Shown piece by piece: positions 25,851 through 34,580 of a stretch of DNA of 64,000 nucleotides. The DNA is from Cognataquiflexum rubidum. Its GTDB lineage: Bacteria; Bacteroidota; Bacteroidia; Cytophagales; Cyclobacteriaceae. A program made the position numbers and the translations under genes. Positions within the stretch are counted from its first letter, which is position 1; each line of letters starts with the position of its first letter. The notes below the pieces were generated by a model, which was not told the DNA's origin, ran no database searches, and was given only the letters and a program-made list of their open reading frames with translations. The stretch lies in assembly GCF_022538115.1 (NCBI RefSeq), contig NZ_JAKZAL010000002.1:186001-250000 (forward strand). The letters run 5' to 3'.

Positions 25851-26675
25851 TTAGTGAAGGATGGCCTGTTGCTCTTTGATAAATTGGATGGATTGGGAAA
25901 GGAAGTTTGGTATCAGCGTTTCGTTGGTTTTGTAGATGGTGTGCTCTTCGACAATGTGCTCGAGCATGGCTAGGTACCGGGACTTTCCCCTCAGGGCAAT
26001 GATTTCATCCCTGACTTCGTGCTTTTTGAGGTGGCTCAAAAAACCGACAGGATCAGCTTCGGGGTGGAATTGGGTTCCTACCATTTCCGGTGAAAACCTG
26101 ATGGCCATGATTGCTCTTTCATATTCTACATGGTTTCGGTATTTTTCAAGAGCGATGATATGCGCATTCATTTCTTTGAATTTTTTCAGATGGGGTTTCA
26201 CTACCTGATAATCTCTGGAATCAATCGCCCAAAAGGGATTGTCCAATCCCTCAAAAAGCGGATCAGTCATTCCGGATTCGATTTTGTGGATGGTCATTAC
26301 CCCAAAAGAGGTGGATTTTCTCCTGGTCACTTCTGCGAGGCCAAAATGCTGTACTGCCATCTGAAAAGAATGGCAAATGAAAAGGATATATTTTTTTCTT
26401 TCATTGGTCTGATTCCAAACCGAGATATCATCGATCAGTTGGTAATATTTTGCATCCCAAATACCATCACCTTCGAGGGGATTTCCGGGTCCACCTGACG
26501 AAATGTAGAGATTGAAGTCTTCTACATTGGGGACAGCCGCATTTTGTCTGACATCAAAAACCTCAAGACTCAGTTCGCCGCCAAATCTTCCTACAATATC
26601 ATGGATACAACGCATGCCCTGATTGGCTTTGCCGTTGTACATGTCCAAAACAGCAACTTTGATTTTTTCTTGCAT
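25851..26675 (-). CDS. Class I glutamine amidotransferase-like protein
   Basis: A 274-aa protein with a GATase1 fold in the first 230 residues. The oxyanion and Gly motif is YISSGGPGNPLEG, the nucleophile elbow FICHSFQMA contains the Cys, and the His/Glu pair is GTQFHPEADP. All three catalytic residues are present, so it could release ammonia from glutamine or hydrolyse a gamma-glutamyl bond. A helical C-terminal tail (about 45 residues) is extra. The fold's usual synthetase partner is absent and its neighbours are peptide-type ligases, so a gamma-glutamyl hydrolase or transferase role in the same pathway is possible (inference). Confidence 0.8.
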   Translation of the reverse strand: MQEKIKVAVLDMYNGKANQGMRCIHDIVGRFGGELSLEVFDVRQNAAVPNVEDFNLYISSGGPGNPLEGDGIWDAKYYQLIDDISVWNQTNERKKYILFICHSFQMAVQHFGLAEVTRRKSTSFGVMTIHKIESGMTDPLFEGLDNPFWAIDSRDYQVVKPHLKKFKEMNAHIIALEKYRNHVEYERAIMAIRFSPEMVGTQFHPEADPVGFLSHLKKHEVRDEIIALRGKSRYLAMLEHIVEEHTIYKTNETLIPNFLSQSIQFIKEQQAILH

Positions 26676-26770
26676 GGTGATTGTTTGATTTTTCGGGCCG
26701 AAAGTTAAAGAATATTGAATGTAGATCGGTGAAAAGTATTTCCCAACCTACATTCAAAATCCCGTTCTCA

Positions 26771-27880
26771 TCAGATTCCTTTGGTAAACTCTCCCACGAT
26801 GAAGTCCACGACTTTGGACAAATCATGGTTTTTCTCTTCAAATACAGCCAATTGCTTGTCTGCACCGGTGCCGTTTTTGAGGATTTCATAGACATAATTG
26901 ATTTCTTCCCTGCTACCCAATTCATCCACCACATCATCGATAAACTCCAACAGCTCCACCATCAATTCCTTGTAAGCGACTTCTTTTTTCTGACCAAAGT
27001 CAATCATCAACCCATCTGTCCCATACCTTGCAGCACGGAATTTATTTTCCCTGATCAAGGCTATCCGGTATATGTTGAAGCTGGTATTCATCATGCTCAT
27101 TTTGTAGAGCTTGGCGACAACCGCCTGGATCAATGCCGTGATGCAGATCGTTTCGTCCACGGTCAGACACATATCGCAAATCCTAAATTCGATCGTGCTG
27201 AAGAAAGGATGCATCCTCAGGTCCCACCAGATTTTTTTCGGATTGTCGATACAGTTTGTCTTGACCAAAGTCTCGAGGAAATTGTCATAAGACTGCACCG
27301 AATCAAAATATTCCGGAAGTCCTGTTCTCGGGAACTTTGCGAAAACGTGAGCTCTGAATGCTTTAAAGCCTGTGTTTCTTCCTTCCCAAAAAGGGGAGTT
27401 GGTCGAAAGCGCATAAATATGCGGAAGGAAATAGCAAGCCTGATTCATGATCTGAAGCGCAAGCTCCCTGTTTTCGATGCCTACGTGGACATGTAGGCCA
27501 AAAATCAAATTGGACCTTGCGGTATCCTGAAGTTCATTGACAATCATGTGGTACCTCGGATCATCGGTGATGGGTTGTTCCTGCCATTTAGAAAACGGAT
27601 GGGTTCCCGATGCACCGACAATTAATTTTTGCTCATCGGCCAAGTCCACTATTTTTCTTCTCAAATAAGAGACTTCCTGTCGTGCATCGGCGATGTTTTG
27701 GCAGATATTGGTTCCAACTTCCACCACAGATTGGTGCATTTCTGCCTTTACCTGCTCTTTCAGGATGATTTTGGCACCATCCACAATTTTGGACATATGG
27801 GATCTCAGGTCCCTGGTGTTGGGGTCGATGATTTGATATTCTTCTTCGACCCCTAAAGTAAATACAGGTAACTTTCTCAT
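26771..27880 (-). CDS. GCS2-type carboxylate-amine ligase (YbdK/glutamate-cysteine ligase family)
   Basis: A 369-aa cytoplasmic enzyme. The N-terminus FTLGVEEEYQIID is the family signature, followed by EMHQSVVEVGTN, GASGTHPFSKWQEQ, GLHVHVGIENRELA, LSTNSPFWEGRNTGF and TIEFRICDMCLTVDET, the active-site strands for ATP, metal and amino acid. The family joins an amino acid gamma-carboxylate to an amine, as glutamate-cysteine ligase does. It lies 3 bp after the ATP-grasp gene in one operon; a 95-bp gap precedes the amidotransferase. Full length. The amine acceptor is not known, since YbdK homologues often lack a proven substrate. Confidence 0.9.
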   Translation of the reverse strand: MRKLPVFTLGVEEEYQIIDPNTRDLRSHMSKIVDGAKIILKEQVKAEMHQSVVEVGTNICQNIADARQEVSYLRRKIVDLADEQKLIVGASGTHPFSKWQEQPITDDPRYHMIVNELQDTARSNLIFGLHVHVGIENRELALQIMNQACYFLPHIYALSTNSPFWEGRNTGFKAFRAHVFAKFPRTGLPEYFDSVQSYDNFLETLVKTNCIDNPKKIWWDLRMHPFFSTIEFRICDMCLTVDETICITALIQAVVAKLYKMSMMNTSFNIYRIALIRENKFRAARYGTDGLMIDFGQKKEVAYKELMVELLEFIDDVVDELGSREEINYVYEILKNGTGADKQLAVFEEKNHDLSKVVDFIVGEFTKGI

Positions 27881-27883
27881 ATA

Positions 27884-28840
27884 TCAGAATCTTTTTGCGG
27901 AGCTGACAGCATTTTTCATAAAAGTGCCCCAAGTGAGGTTAACCTGACCTGGTTTATGTGATTTGGCATAGGCAATCGCCATTTTTGCGGCTTCTTCCAC
28001 CACCCAATCAAAATTTGCCTGACCTACCGAGTTGATGTCTGCATCCGGCGCGGGATTGCCAAAGTCGATGGCATAAGGGACACCGTCTTTTACAGCAAAT
28101 TCTACTGTATTGAAATCATATCCCAACCCTTCACAAAGTTTGATGGTGTAATCCTTCACTGTTGCCAATAGCTTTTTACTGGCAGGAGGTCCATCTACCA
28201 CGTAGCGGAGATGGTGTGGATTACGCGGTTCATACTGCATGATGCGGACCGCTTTTCCCCCAAGGCAATACACCCTGAAATATTCCTGAAATACGATTTC
28301 TTCTTGAAGCAACATAACCAATTGGCCTGTCTCTTGGTGCTTTTGGAAAAATTCTTCTTTGTTTTCCAAACGGTATACGTTTTTCCAACCCCCGCCCGCA
28401 TAGGGTTTCATATAGGCTGGAAACCCTACATAGTCAAAAATCCCCTGCCAATCCAACGGCATTTTCAAATTTCTGAATGACTTCGGCGTGGTGTCAGTGG
28501 GATGCTGTGCAGAGGGCAAAATCACGGTATTTGGCAGCGGTACACCCAATTGATCGGCGAGGGCATTGTTAAAAAACTTGTCATCTGCACTCCACCAAAA
28601 GGGGTTGTTGATCACGGCGGTGCCTGCCAAAGCGGCGTTTTTCAGATAAGCACGGTAAAACGGAACATCCTGTGAGATCCTGTCTATGATGACATCATAC
28701 TCAGAAAGTTGGTTTTGGATTACCTTATCGATCAAAACAGGTTCTGCAATAATTCCTTTTTCTTTTTTTTCATTGACTCTTTCGACAAATGCATGGGGAA
28801 AAGTGTCTTCCATGCCAAACAGAATTCCTATCTTTTTCAT
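27884..28840 (-). CDS. ATP-grasp ligase
   Basis: A 318-aa enzyme. I start at MKKIGILFGMEDTFPHAF (28840); an upstream extension would overlap the esterase gene. The ATP-grasp core is visible: a central-domain Lys strand YVGFPAYMKPYAGGGWKNVYRL, adenine hinge MLLQEEIVFQEYFRVY, and the metal-binding end YDFNTVEFAVKDGVPYAIDFGNPAPD, with Glu and Asn ligands. Members join a carboxylate to an amine through an acyl phosphate. It lies 17 bp after the esterase and 3 bp before the GCS2-type ligase, so these genes are co-translated. Confidence 0.85.
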   Translation of the reverse strand: MKKIGILFGMEDTFPHAFVERVNEKKEKGIIAEPVLIDKVIQNQLSEYDVIIDRISQDVPFYRAYLKNAALAGTAVINNPFWWSADDKFFNNALADQLGVPLPNTVILPSAQHPTDTTPKSFRNLKMPLDWQGIFDYVGFPAYMKPYAGGGWKNVYRLENKEEFFQKHQETGQLVMLLQEEIVFQEYFRVYCLGGKAVRIMQYEPRNPHHLRYVVDGPPASKKLLATVKDYTIKLCEGLGYDFNTVEFAVKDGVPYAIDFGNPAPDADINSVGQANFDWVVEEAAKMAIAYAKSHKPGQVNLTWGTFMKNAVSSAKRF

Positions 28841-28857
28841 ATATGGTTGGTATTTGG

Positions 28858-29571
28858 TTAATTGAACTTGATTCTTGATAAATAGTGGGGGAACATTTCC
28901 TTCCAGATAGGCCAATCATGGTGCTTGTCCTTGCGCACATCAAGCCAATGACGGACGCTTTTTCCTTCCAAGGTATCACTTAGCTTGATATTGGCATCAA
29001 AACAGATGTCCCAATTGGAAGTCCCAAGGACGATGTCCATTTTCCACAAATCACCGTCATGGTTGCCCGGCAAAAATTCCAATGGGGAATTGTAAAAGAT
29101 ATCGCCATGGTTATACCCATCCATGAAGTTTCTGATTTCAAACGCCCCGGACAATGAAAACATGTGACTGACATAACCGGGATATCGGAAAGCAAAATTG
29201 GCCGCGTGGTATCCTCCAAAGCTGCAACCTGCCACGACGACCTTGCCGACCGAAGTGTTATGCCTGATTTTTTCGACTATTTCATGGCGGATCATGTGGT
29301 CATAGGCAATGTGATTTTGGATCCGCTGATGGGGATGGATTTGCTTGTTGTAAAAACTGTCCCTGTCATTGCTTTCCGGGCAGAATATCTGCACCAAACC
29401 TTGTTGGATAAACCAACTTGCCGATCCTATCAAACCCATGTCCCTGTTTTCGTGGAATGATCCCATTGAGGTCGGGTACAATACAACTGGATAACCCGCA
29501 TGACCAAACGATAGCATTTGTACTTCTCTATGCAGGTGGGGTGAGTACCACTTAAAATATTCCTCTTTCAT
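28858..29571 (-). CDS. Esterase-D-like alpha/beta hydrolase, first gene of the ligase cluster
   Basis: A 237-aa cytoplasmic protein. The start MKEEYFKWYSPHLHREVQML at 29571 matches the esterase family better than the upstream Met at 29622. The fold shows a first strand and oxyanion region YPVVLYPTSMGSFHENRD, nucleophile elbow VVVAGCSFGGYHAAN, a probable acid in WLDVRKDKHHDWPIW and the His in the same segment. Such putative esterases act on acyl or peptide-like esters. As promoter-proximal gene of the cluster it may release or trim the product, or remove a protecting acyl group (inference). Confidence 0.75.
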   Translation of the reverse strand: MKEEYFKWYSPHLHREVQMLSFGHAGYPVVLYPTSMGSFHENRDMGLIGSASWFIQQGLVQIFCPESNDRDSFYNKQIHPHQRIQNHIAYDHMIRHEIVEKIRHNTSVGKVVVAGCSFGGYHAANFAFRYPGYVSHMFSLSGAFEIRNFMDGYNHGDIFYNSPLEFLPGNHDGDLWKMDIVLGTSNWDICFDANIKLSDTLEGKSVRHWLDVRKDKHHDWPIWKEMFPHYLSRIKFN

Positions 29572-30104
29572 AACACAAAATTTTCTTATCTGAATAAAAA
29601 TAGTCCGCTTTTGGGGATTCACAAAAAAATATGGTTAAAGTTTTCGGGACCTGATTCAAATAAATATTTTACCCTGCATAATTTATATTTTATCAAATTG
29701 GTTAAGGAGAAAAAAGAGGTCAAAAAAGAATAGATTTTTAAAAAATGGTAAGCGTAATTATTTTTGGAGATATCAATTCCGGTAAATTTTGGCATTGCAG
29801 GAAACTGATACCTTGATTATTTTAAATGCTTACTCCTTTCAATCATCATAAAAAAATTGGTCTTGAAATTATTCTATATGATTATCCGCTTTTATACCAG
29901 TAGCCAAATATCAATTTTCCACACCTCGGCAAGCTCGGTGAACAGTTATCGTGAGATCAGAGGGGGGTGGTAGAAATGCGGCTTTGCCGCATTTCTACCA
30001 CCCCCCTTCAATATCAATAAATTCCGGTGGTCGATCCCGATAATTATCGTGGACGAGACCGTTCTGTAAGTAATCCTATACTGGTAAGAAGGTGGATATA
30101 CATA
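29572..30104. other. Long intergenic region with palindromic element
   Basis: 533 bp without a convincing gene. The first part is AT-rich and should hold the ligase-cluster promoter. The second part (about 29890-30085) is bounded by TACCAGTA and TACTGGTA words in inverse orientation and has the long perfect hairpin in the middle, as in a non-autonomous repeat element. Confidence 0.45.
29961..30007. repeat. Perfect 22-bp hairpin
   Basis: Arms 29961-29982 and 29986-30007 are exact reverse complements around a TTT loop, with a run of six G on the left and six C on the right. No T-run follows on either strand, so it is not a normal terminator. It may be the core of a REP- or MITE-like element. 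Confidence 0.7.
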
Positions 30105-30596
30105 TTATTTTTTCAACGATATCTTTTTGCCTACCCCTGTCAAGACAATGAAGATGGTTAGCACGGAAAAGGTCCATTTTATAGCTGTTGAAATACCGGC
30201 CAATGATCCCCAAAAGTGGCTTTTTTCAGGAAATAGAATTAAAACATTGATGATGCTGATGTTTTCGATGACATCAAACAACAGGATGGCAAGGGGAAAA
30301 ATGACCAACTTTTCATTTTGCCAAAGCCTGAAAATAAGGAATGAAAACAGAGCGCCGTAAACCAATGGATAGAGCATGTCCGAAACCATCAAACCTATCC
30401 GGTAGCTTTTCCTGATTTCAGGAGTGAATCCGTTAATCCTGTCAAAGGCTTCGTCTGCAGTATAAAAAATCTCCAAATCAAGCGGTTTTTCTCCCGGCAT
30501 CATACCCGGTAAGATCCAAAGATTAAATCCCAGAAACAGGACAAAAAGTAGGGCAATGTTTCTGTTGGTGCTGAATTTGGTTAAGAATTCCTTCAT
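30105..30596 (-). CDS. Unknown four-helix membrane protein
   Basis: A 163-aa integral membrane protein I do not recognise. Helices: NIALLFVLFLGFNLWILPGM, VSDMLYPLVYGALFSFLIF, VIFPLAILLFDVIENISIINVLIL, and AIKWTFSVLTIFIVLTGV. The loop between helices 1 and 2 (DLEIFYTADEAFDRINGF) is polar. It overlaps the carbonic anhydrase gene by 4 bp (ATGA), so the two are translated together. The shared operon suggests a link to CO2/bicarbonate, but nothing in the sequence proves it. Confidence 0.65.
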   Translation of the reverse strand: MKEFLTKFSTNRNIALLFVLFLGFNLWILPGMMPGEKPLDLEIFYTADEAFDRINGFTPEIRKSYRIGLMVSDMLYPLVYGALFSFLIFRLWQNEKLVIFPLAILLFDVIENISIINVLILFPEKSHFWGSLAGISTAIKWTFSVLTIFIVLTGVGKKISLKK

Positions 30597-31117
30597 TTTG
30601 CATCGCTTTCTTTAAACCATTCTGCATACATCGGATAGTTGCGTGCTGTCCTCTCTATGACTTCTATCATTTCGGGGCCTGTTTCTTTCACTTTTTTGGC
30701 AGGCATTCCTGCATAAATTGAATTGGCCTCTACGATTGTTCCTGCCAAAACCACCGCGCCTGCAGCAATGACCGCGCCGGAGTGGACCACGGCATTGTCC
30801 ATTATGATAGCACCCATGCCGATCAGCACGTTGTCATGGATCGTGCAGCCATGTACCACAGCGTTGTGGGCGATAGAAACTTTATTCCCTATGACAGTTC
30901 CCGATTTTTGATAGGTGCAATGAATCACTGCGCCGTCCTGAATGTTGGTGTCATCACCGATGCGAATGTGGTGTACATCCCCGCGGACCACGGCATTGAA
31001 CCACACCGTACAGTTTTTGCCCATGATCACATCTCCGACTATTGTCGCGTTTTCTGCCATCCAGCAGTTGTCCCCAAAAACTGGGCTAAAACCCCTTACA
31101 CTTTTAATTAAAGCCAT
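30593..31117 (-). CDS. Gamma-class carbonic anhydrase family protein
   Basis: A 174-aa left-handed beta-helix protein made of hexapeptide repeats ([VIL]GxxxxI pattern from VGDVIMGKNCTVWFNAVVRGD onward). The zinc ligands of the gamma-carbonic anhydrase/YrdA group are present: His in VIHCTYQKS and the pair in SIAHNAVVHGCTI. RGDVHHIRIGDDTNIQDG is the usual substrate-side motif. Family members are trimeric; not all show CO2 hydration. It is the first gene of a two-gene unit with the membrane protein and is divergent from yceI. Confidence 0.9.
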   Translation of the reverse strand: MALIKSVRGFSPVFGDNCWMAENATIVGDVIMGKNCTVWFNAVVRGDVHHIRIGDDTNIQDGAVIHCTYQKSGTVIGNKVSIAHNAVVHGCTIHDNVLIGMGAIIMDNAVVHSGAVIAAGAVVLAGTIVEANSIYAGMPAKKVKETGPEMIEVIERTARNYPMYAEWFKESDAK

Positions 31118-31141
31118 TTTTTTCGGTCTATAGTCTGATTG

Positions 31142-31240
31142 TGTACAAATACATGAAGGTCAAATTTATTTTTTTTTAAACCATCTGAACTTTTTTTACC
31201 AAAAATAGTTTTACATGTATATACACATATGTATGTACAT
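31142..31240. promoter_or_regulatory. Cluster of TGTA/TACA words between divergent genes
   Basis: A TGTACA...TACATG segment (31142-31155) and a 28-nt stretch (31213-31240) made almost entirely of alternating TACATGTATA, ACATATGTAT and GTACAT words. They lie 27 nt before the yceI ATG. Repeated dyads of this type may be an operator of a MerR-, LitR/CarH- or AraC-type regulator; the protein is unknown. Confidence 0.4.
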
Positions 31241-31267
31241 TCAATTCAAACAACAACACTCAACATT

Positions 31268-31987
31268 ATGAAACTATTACAAAAAACAGGTTTGGTCATT
31301 GCACTTGCCTTTATTGTGGTTGCCTGTGGCAAACCATCTGACACCGTAGATGCAACAGAAGCAGCTGAAGTAGCTGAGGCTACGGGCAAAACTTTGGCCA
31401 TCAATCCATCTACGAGCCAAGTTAATTGGAGAGGCTATAAGCCAACAGGTCAACATTTTGGACTTATTCCTGTGACTACAGGAGAAGTGACTGTTCAAGG
31501 TGAAGAACTTACAGGCGCAAAGTTTGTATTTGACGTCACCGGTTTGAAAATCCAGGATATGGAAGAATCAAACGAGTTTTATGGAAAACTTTGGGGACAC
31601 CTTCAGTCTCCTGATTTCTTTGATGCGGCTAACCACCCACAGGCTACTTTTGAATTGACTTCTGTAGAGCCTTATGCAGCAGGTGCGATTGCAGACAAAG
31701 AAGAATTCGCTTCTGAAAATACACCAAAGAAGGACTCTGAAGTTGCTCCTGCCAATCCAACCCATTGGATTTCAGGTAACCTGACTATGAGAGGTACTAC
31801 CAAAAACATCAAATTCCCGGCTTCTGTGTCTATTGTGGATGGAGCGGTTTCTGCTTCTGCAGGTTTCAATATCGACAGAACAGCTTGGGGCTTGGCTTAC
31901 AATGACGAAAGCTCTGCAGTTGACAAAGCAAAAGATCAATTCATCTACAATACAGTTTCTGTAGGTTTTGACATCAAAGCAAACTAA
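31268..31987 (+). CDS. YceI-family lipocalin-like lipoprotein
   Basis: A 239-aa lipoprotein starting at the ATG at 31268, with SPII signal ending FIVVACGKPSD. After an Ala/Glu-rich linker comes the YceI beta-barrel (about 50-238): SQVNWRGYKPTGQHFG, LQSPDFFDAANHPQATFEL, HWISGNLTMRGTTKNIKFP and FNIDRTAWGLAYND. The fold binds isoprenoid chains such as polyprenyl quinones. A segment after VEPYAAG (KEEFASENTPKKDSEV, about 15 residues) is an insertion. Monocistronic with its own terminator. Confidence 0.9.
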   Translation: MKLLQKTGLVIALAFIVVACGKPSDTVDATEAAEVAEATGKTLAINPSTSQVNWRGYKPTGQHFGLIPVTTGEVTVQGEELTGAKFVFDVTGLKIQDMEESNEFYGKLWGHLQSPDFFDAANHPQATFELTSVEPYAAGAIADKEEFASENTPKKDSEVAPANPTHWISGNLTMRGTTKNIKFPASVSIVDGAVSASAGFNIDRTAWGLAYNDESSAVDKAKDQFIYNTVSVGFDIKAN

Positions 31988-32010
31988 ACCAACATAGTAT
32001 ATAAATCCAA

Positions 32011-32042
32011 AAGAGGAGGCCGCAAGGTTTCCTCTTTTTTTT
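32011..32042 (+). terminator. Terminator of the YceI gene
   Basis: Perfect 7-bp stem AAGAGGA (32011-32017) / TCCTCTT (32030-32036), then a T-run to 32042. Confidence 0.75.
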
Positions 32043-32066
32043 GAGCCATTACGTTACTTTTGCAAC

Positions 32067-33317
32067 ATGTCAGAAAAGTTTGTGTTTTCGATTCCTGATC
32101 ATCCTGATTGGAAAAGCCATTTGCTACAATGGTTTGACAATCAGTATCCGTATTTTTCATTTTTTCATAACAACGGGATCATCTATCCGCATGATGGATT
32201 TCCAAATGTTATTTTTGCAGCCCATCAATGCTTGGATTTGGCTGAGGCAGACCGGTTTTATGGAAAAAATGAGTTGGTAGGAATAGTCAGTTACGATTAC
32301 AAAAACAAGGTTGAAAAACTCAGGAGCAACAATTCTATACCGGTCGATTGTCCTGAATCCTTATTTTTTATTCCTGAAATCAGGATGGAATTCAGTGAAG
32401 AAAGTTTTGTTGTATTTCATCCTGAAGGAAAAAGAATAGGGGAAGAAATCAGGGAGTCATTCCAACTTTTTTTGTTTAATCCCACAGTAAAAGTGAATCC
32501 TTTGACTACCAGAAAGGACTATTTCTCTGCCATCAAAGCCATTCAAAACCACATCGAGGAAGGAGACATGTATGAGCTAAATTTTTGCATGGCTTTTACC
32601 TTTGAAAGTCAAAATTGGAATCCGATTATCGGTTTTAAAGAATTGATGGAAAAGTCTCCCATGCCTTTTTCCTCTTTATTCAAAGCAAAAGAGAAATATC
32701 TTATCGGAGCTTCTCCAGAGAGATTTCTCAAAAAAGAAGGAAATCAACTTATCTCCCAACCGATCAAAGGCACCATCAAAAGAGGGAAGGATGCTGTCGA
32801 AGATGAAATTCTTAAAAACCAATTGCTGCACTCGGAAAAGGAACGGGCCGAAAACCTCATGATTGTCGACCTGATGCGGAATGACCTTTCCAAAATCTCC
32901 GAAACAGGTTCTGTGGATGTGGAGGAACTTTTTGGTGTCTATCCCTTTGCCAAAGTTCATCAGATGATCTCGACGGTGAGTTCCACTATTAAAAAAGAGG
33001 TGGGTCTTAAGGAAATTTTCCATGCCACATTTCCGATGGGCAGTATGACAGGCGCTCCAAAAATCAAGTGCATGGAATTGATCGAGAAGTATGAAAATTT
33101 CCAGAGAGGATGGTTTTCAGGAACTTTGGGACATATTCAAGCGAATGGGGATTTCGATTTCAATGTGGTTATCCGAAGTATTATTTTTGATCAAAATGAA
33201 GGCAAAGGATACTTTGCGGTAGGTTCGGCGATCACCTATGATGCGGATGCAGCCTACGAATATATAGAGTGTCTGCTCAAGGCTTCTGCGATCATGGAGG
33301 TTTTGGAAAGAAAATAG
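32067..33317 (+). CDS. pabB: Aminodeoxychorismate synthase component I-like chorismate enzyme
   Basis: A 416-aa member of the chorismate-utilising family. The C-terminal two-thirds holds the catalytic motifs EGDMYELNFCMAF, PIKGTIKRG, MIVDLMRNDLSKI, TFPMGSMTGAPKIKCMELIE and GYFAVGSAITYDADA. The Lys in PIKGT (Ala in anthranilate synthase) is the residue typical of aminodeoxychorismate synthase, so 4-amino-4-deoxychorismate for folate is the likely product. The N-terminal domain is short, and no fused amidotransferase or lyase is present here. Three nt separate it from dinB. Confidence 0.85.
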   Translation: MSEKFVFSIPDHPDWKSHLLQWFDNQYPYFSFFHNNGIIYPHDGFPNVIFAAHQCLDLAEADRFYGKNELVGIVSYDYKNKVEKLRSNNSIPVDCPESLFFIPEIRMEFSEESFVVFHPEGKRIGEEIRESFQLFLFNPTVKVNPLTTRKDYFSAIKAIQNHIEEGDMYELNFCMAFTFESQNWNPIIGFKELMEKSPMPFSSLFKAKEKYLIGASPERFLKKEGNQLISQPIKGTIKRGKDAVEDEILKNQLLHSEKERAENLMIVDLMRNDLSKISETGSVDVEELFGVYPFAKVHQMISTVSSTIKKEVGLKEIFHATFPMGSMTGAPKIKCMELIEKYENFQRGWFSGTLGHIQANGDFDFNVVIRSIIFDQNEGKGYFAVGSAITYDADAAYEYIECLLKASAIMEVLERK

Positions 33318-33320
33318 TTT

Positions 33321-34430
33321 ATGGAAATCGTCAGGAAAATCATACATGTCGACATGGACGCTTTTTATGCGTCTGTGGAGCAGATGGACAATCCCGACTT
33401 GCGTGGAAAGCCCCTTGCAGTAGGCGGAAACAGGGAAAGGGGAGTGGTAGCTGCAGCTTCCTATGAAGCCAGAAAATACGGTGTCCGCTCGGCCATGTCC
33501 GGCAAAATGGCTGCCCTGAAATGTCCTCACCTGATTTTTGTTCCTCCTAGATTTGAGCGGTACAAAGAGATTTCCAATCAGATCAGAGAGATTTTTTATG
33601 CTTATACCGATTTGGTCGAGCCACTTTCTTTGGATGAAGCTTTTTTGGATGTGACAGAAAACAAGGTGAACAACCCATCTGCGACAAGAATCGCTCTTGA
33701 GATCCGAAAACGCATCAAAGAAGAAGTCGGATTGAATGCCTCAGCGGGAATCTCCTACAACAAGTTTTTGGCAAAAACTGCCTCTGACATCAACAAACCC
33801 AATGGTCAGGCCGTCATCTTGCCCAAGGATGCGGAAGCATTTTTGGAGAAGTTGCCGATAGAGCGGTTTTTTGGAATCGGAAAAGTGACTGCTGACAAGA
33901 TGAAAGAACTCGGCATCCACAATGGTTTTGACCTGAAGCAATTTTCCCTGCAATACCTCAGCAAGCGTTTTGGCAAATCAGGGCTTCACTTTTACAACAT
34001 CGTCCGCGGTATCCACCTGAGCGAAGTCCAACCTAACCGCATCCGGAAATCGCTGAGTGCTGAAAATACTTTTGAAACTGATTTGGCTAAAATGGAAGAG
34101 TGGCTGGTAGAATTGGAGGAGATTTTCGAAGAACTCAAACGACGCATCAGCCGAAGCGGGATCAAAGGAAGAACTGTCACGCTAAAGATCAAATACCACG
34201 ATTTCACTGTTCAGACGAGAAGCAAGACTTTTGAGCAATTTACCGAACCCGAAAAAATATGGGAAACCACCTTGGAACTCCTCCACCAAGAAGAACTCAA
34301 ATCCCCTGTCCGCCTCTTCGGCATCGGCATCTCCAACCTCAATGTCGAAGAAGAGAGTCTATATGTAGGAAAGCAGCTTTGGATTGAATTTGGGGAGGGG
34401 GATCGTCATTCGGAGTCCCCAACATTTTAA
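33321..34430 (+). CDS. dinB: DNA polymerase IV
   Basis: A 369-aa Y-family translesion polymerase. Catalytic motifs are IIHVDMDAFYASVEQMD and PLSLDEAFLDVTE, giving the metal-binding Asp and Asp/Glu. The thumb helix-hairpin-helix is PIERFFGIGKVTADKMKELGI, and the little finger spans about 235-345. The C-terminus ends GEGDRHSESPTF without an obvious beta-clamp QxxLxLF motif; the last residues may be altered by the repeat-rich sequence that follows. It lies 3 nt after pabB. Confidence 0.95.
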   Translation: MEIVRKIIHVDMDAFYASVEQMDNPDLRGKPLAVGGNRERGVVAAASYEARKYGVRSAMSGKMAALKCPHLIFVPPRFERYKEISNQIREIFYAYTDLVEPLSLDEAFLDVTENKVNNPSATRIALEIRKRIKEEVGLNASAGISYNKFLAKTASDINKPNGQAVILPKDAEAFLEKLPIERFFGIGKVTADKMKELGIHNGFDLKQFSLQYLSKRFGKSGLHFYNIVRGIHLSEVQPNRIRKSLSAENTFETDLAKMEEWLVELEEIFEELKRRISRSGIKGRTVTLKIKYHDFTVQTRSKTFEQFTEPEKIWETTLELLHQEELKSPVRLFGIGISNLNVEEESLYVGKQLWIEFGEGDRHSESPTF

Positions 34431-34459
34431 AATGTTCAGAAAAGAAATGACGTATGGTG

Positions 34460-34580
34460 TTGCGTCATCTTGAATCCGAGGTACGAGGATGAAAGATCTC
34501 AGAAAAAAGAGACCCTTCGCTTCACTCAGGGTGACGACCAAGAGATTCACGTCATTGGTAGTGAAGCGAAGAATCTCTTA
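34460..34580. repeat. Dispersed palindromic repeat typical of Bacteroidota spacers
   Basis: Two inverted repeats in tandem: CGTCATCTTGA (from 34463) with TCAGGGTGACG (to 34536), and AGAGATTC with GAATCTCT (34541-34577). Words such as GAGGTACGAGGATGAA and CCTTCGCTTCACTCAGG recur in spacers of this group, from my knowledge. A degenerate CAGTTTTCAGTC-type stretch follows at 34600-34660. Confidence 0.55.

Noticed and set aside
29961-30007. Hairpin as transcription terminator of the gene at 30105
   Set aside because: No T-run on either strand after the stem, and the stem is much longer than the terminators elsewhere in this window.
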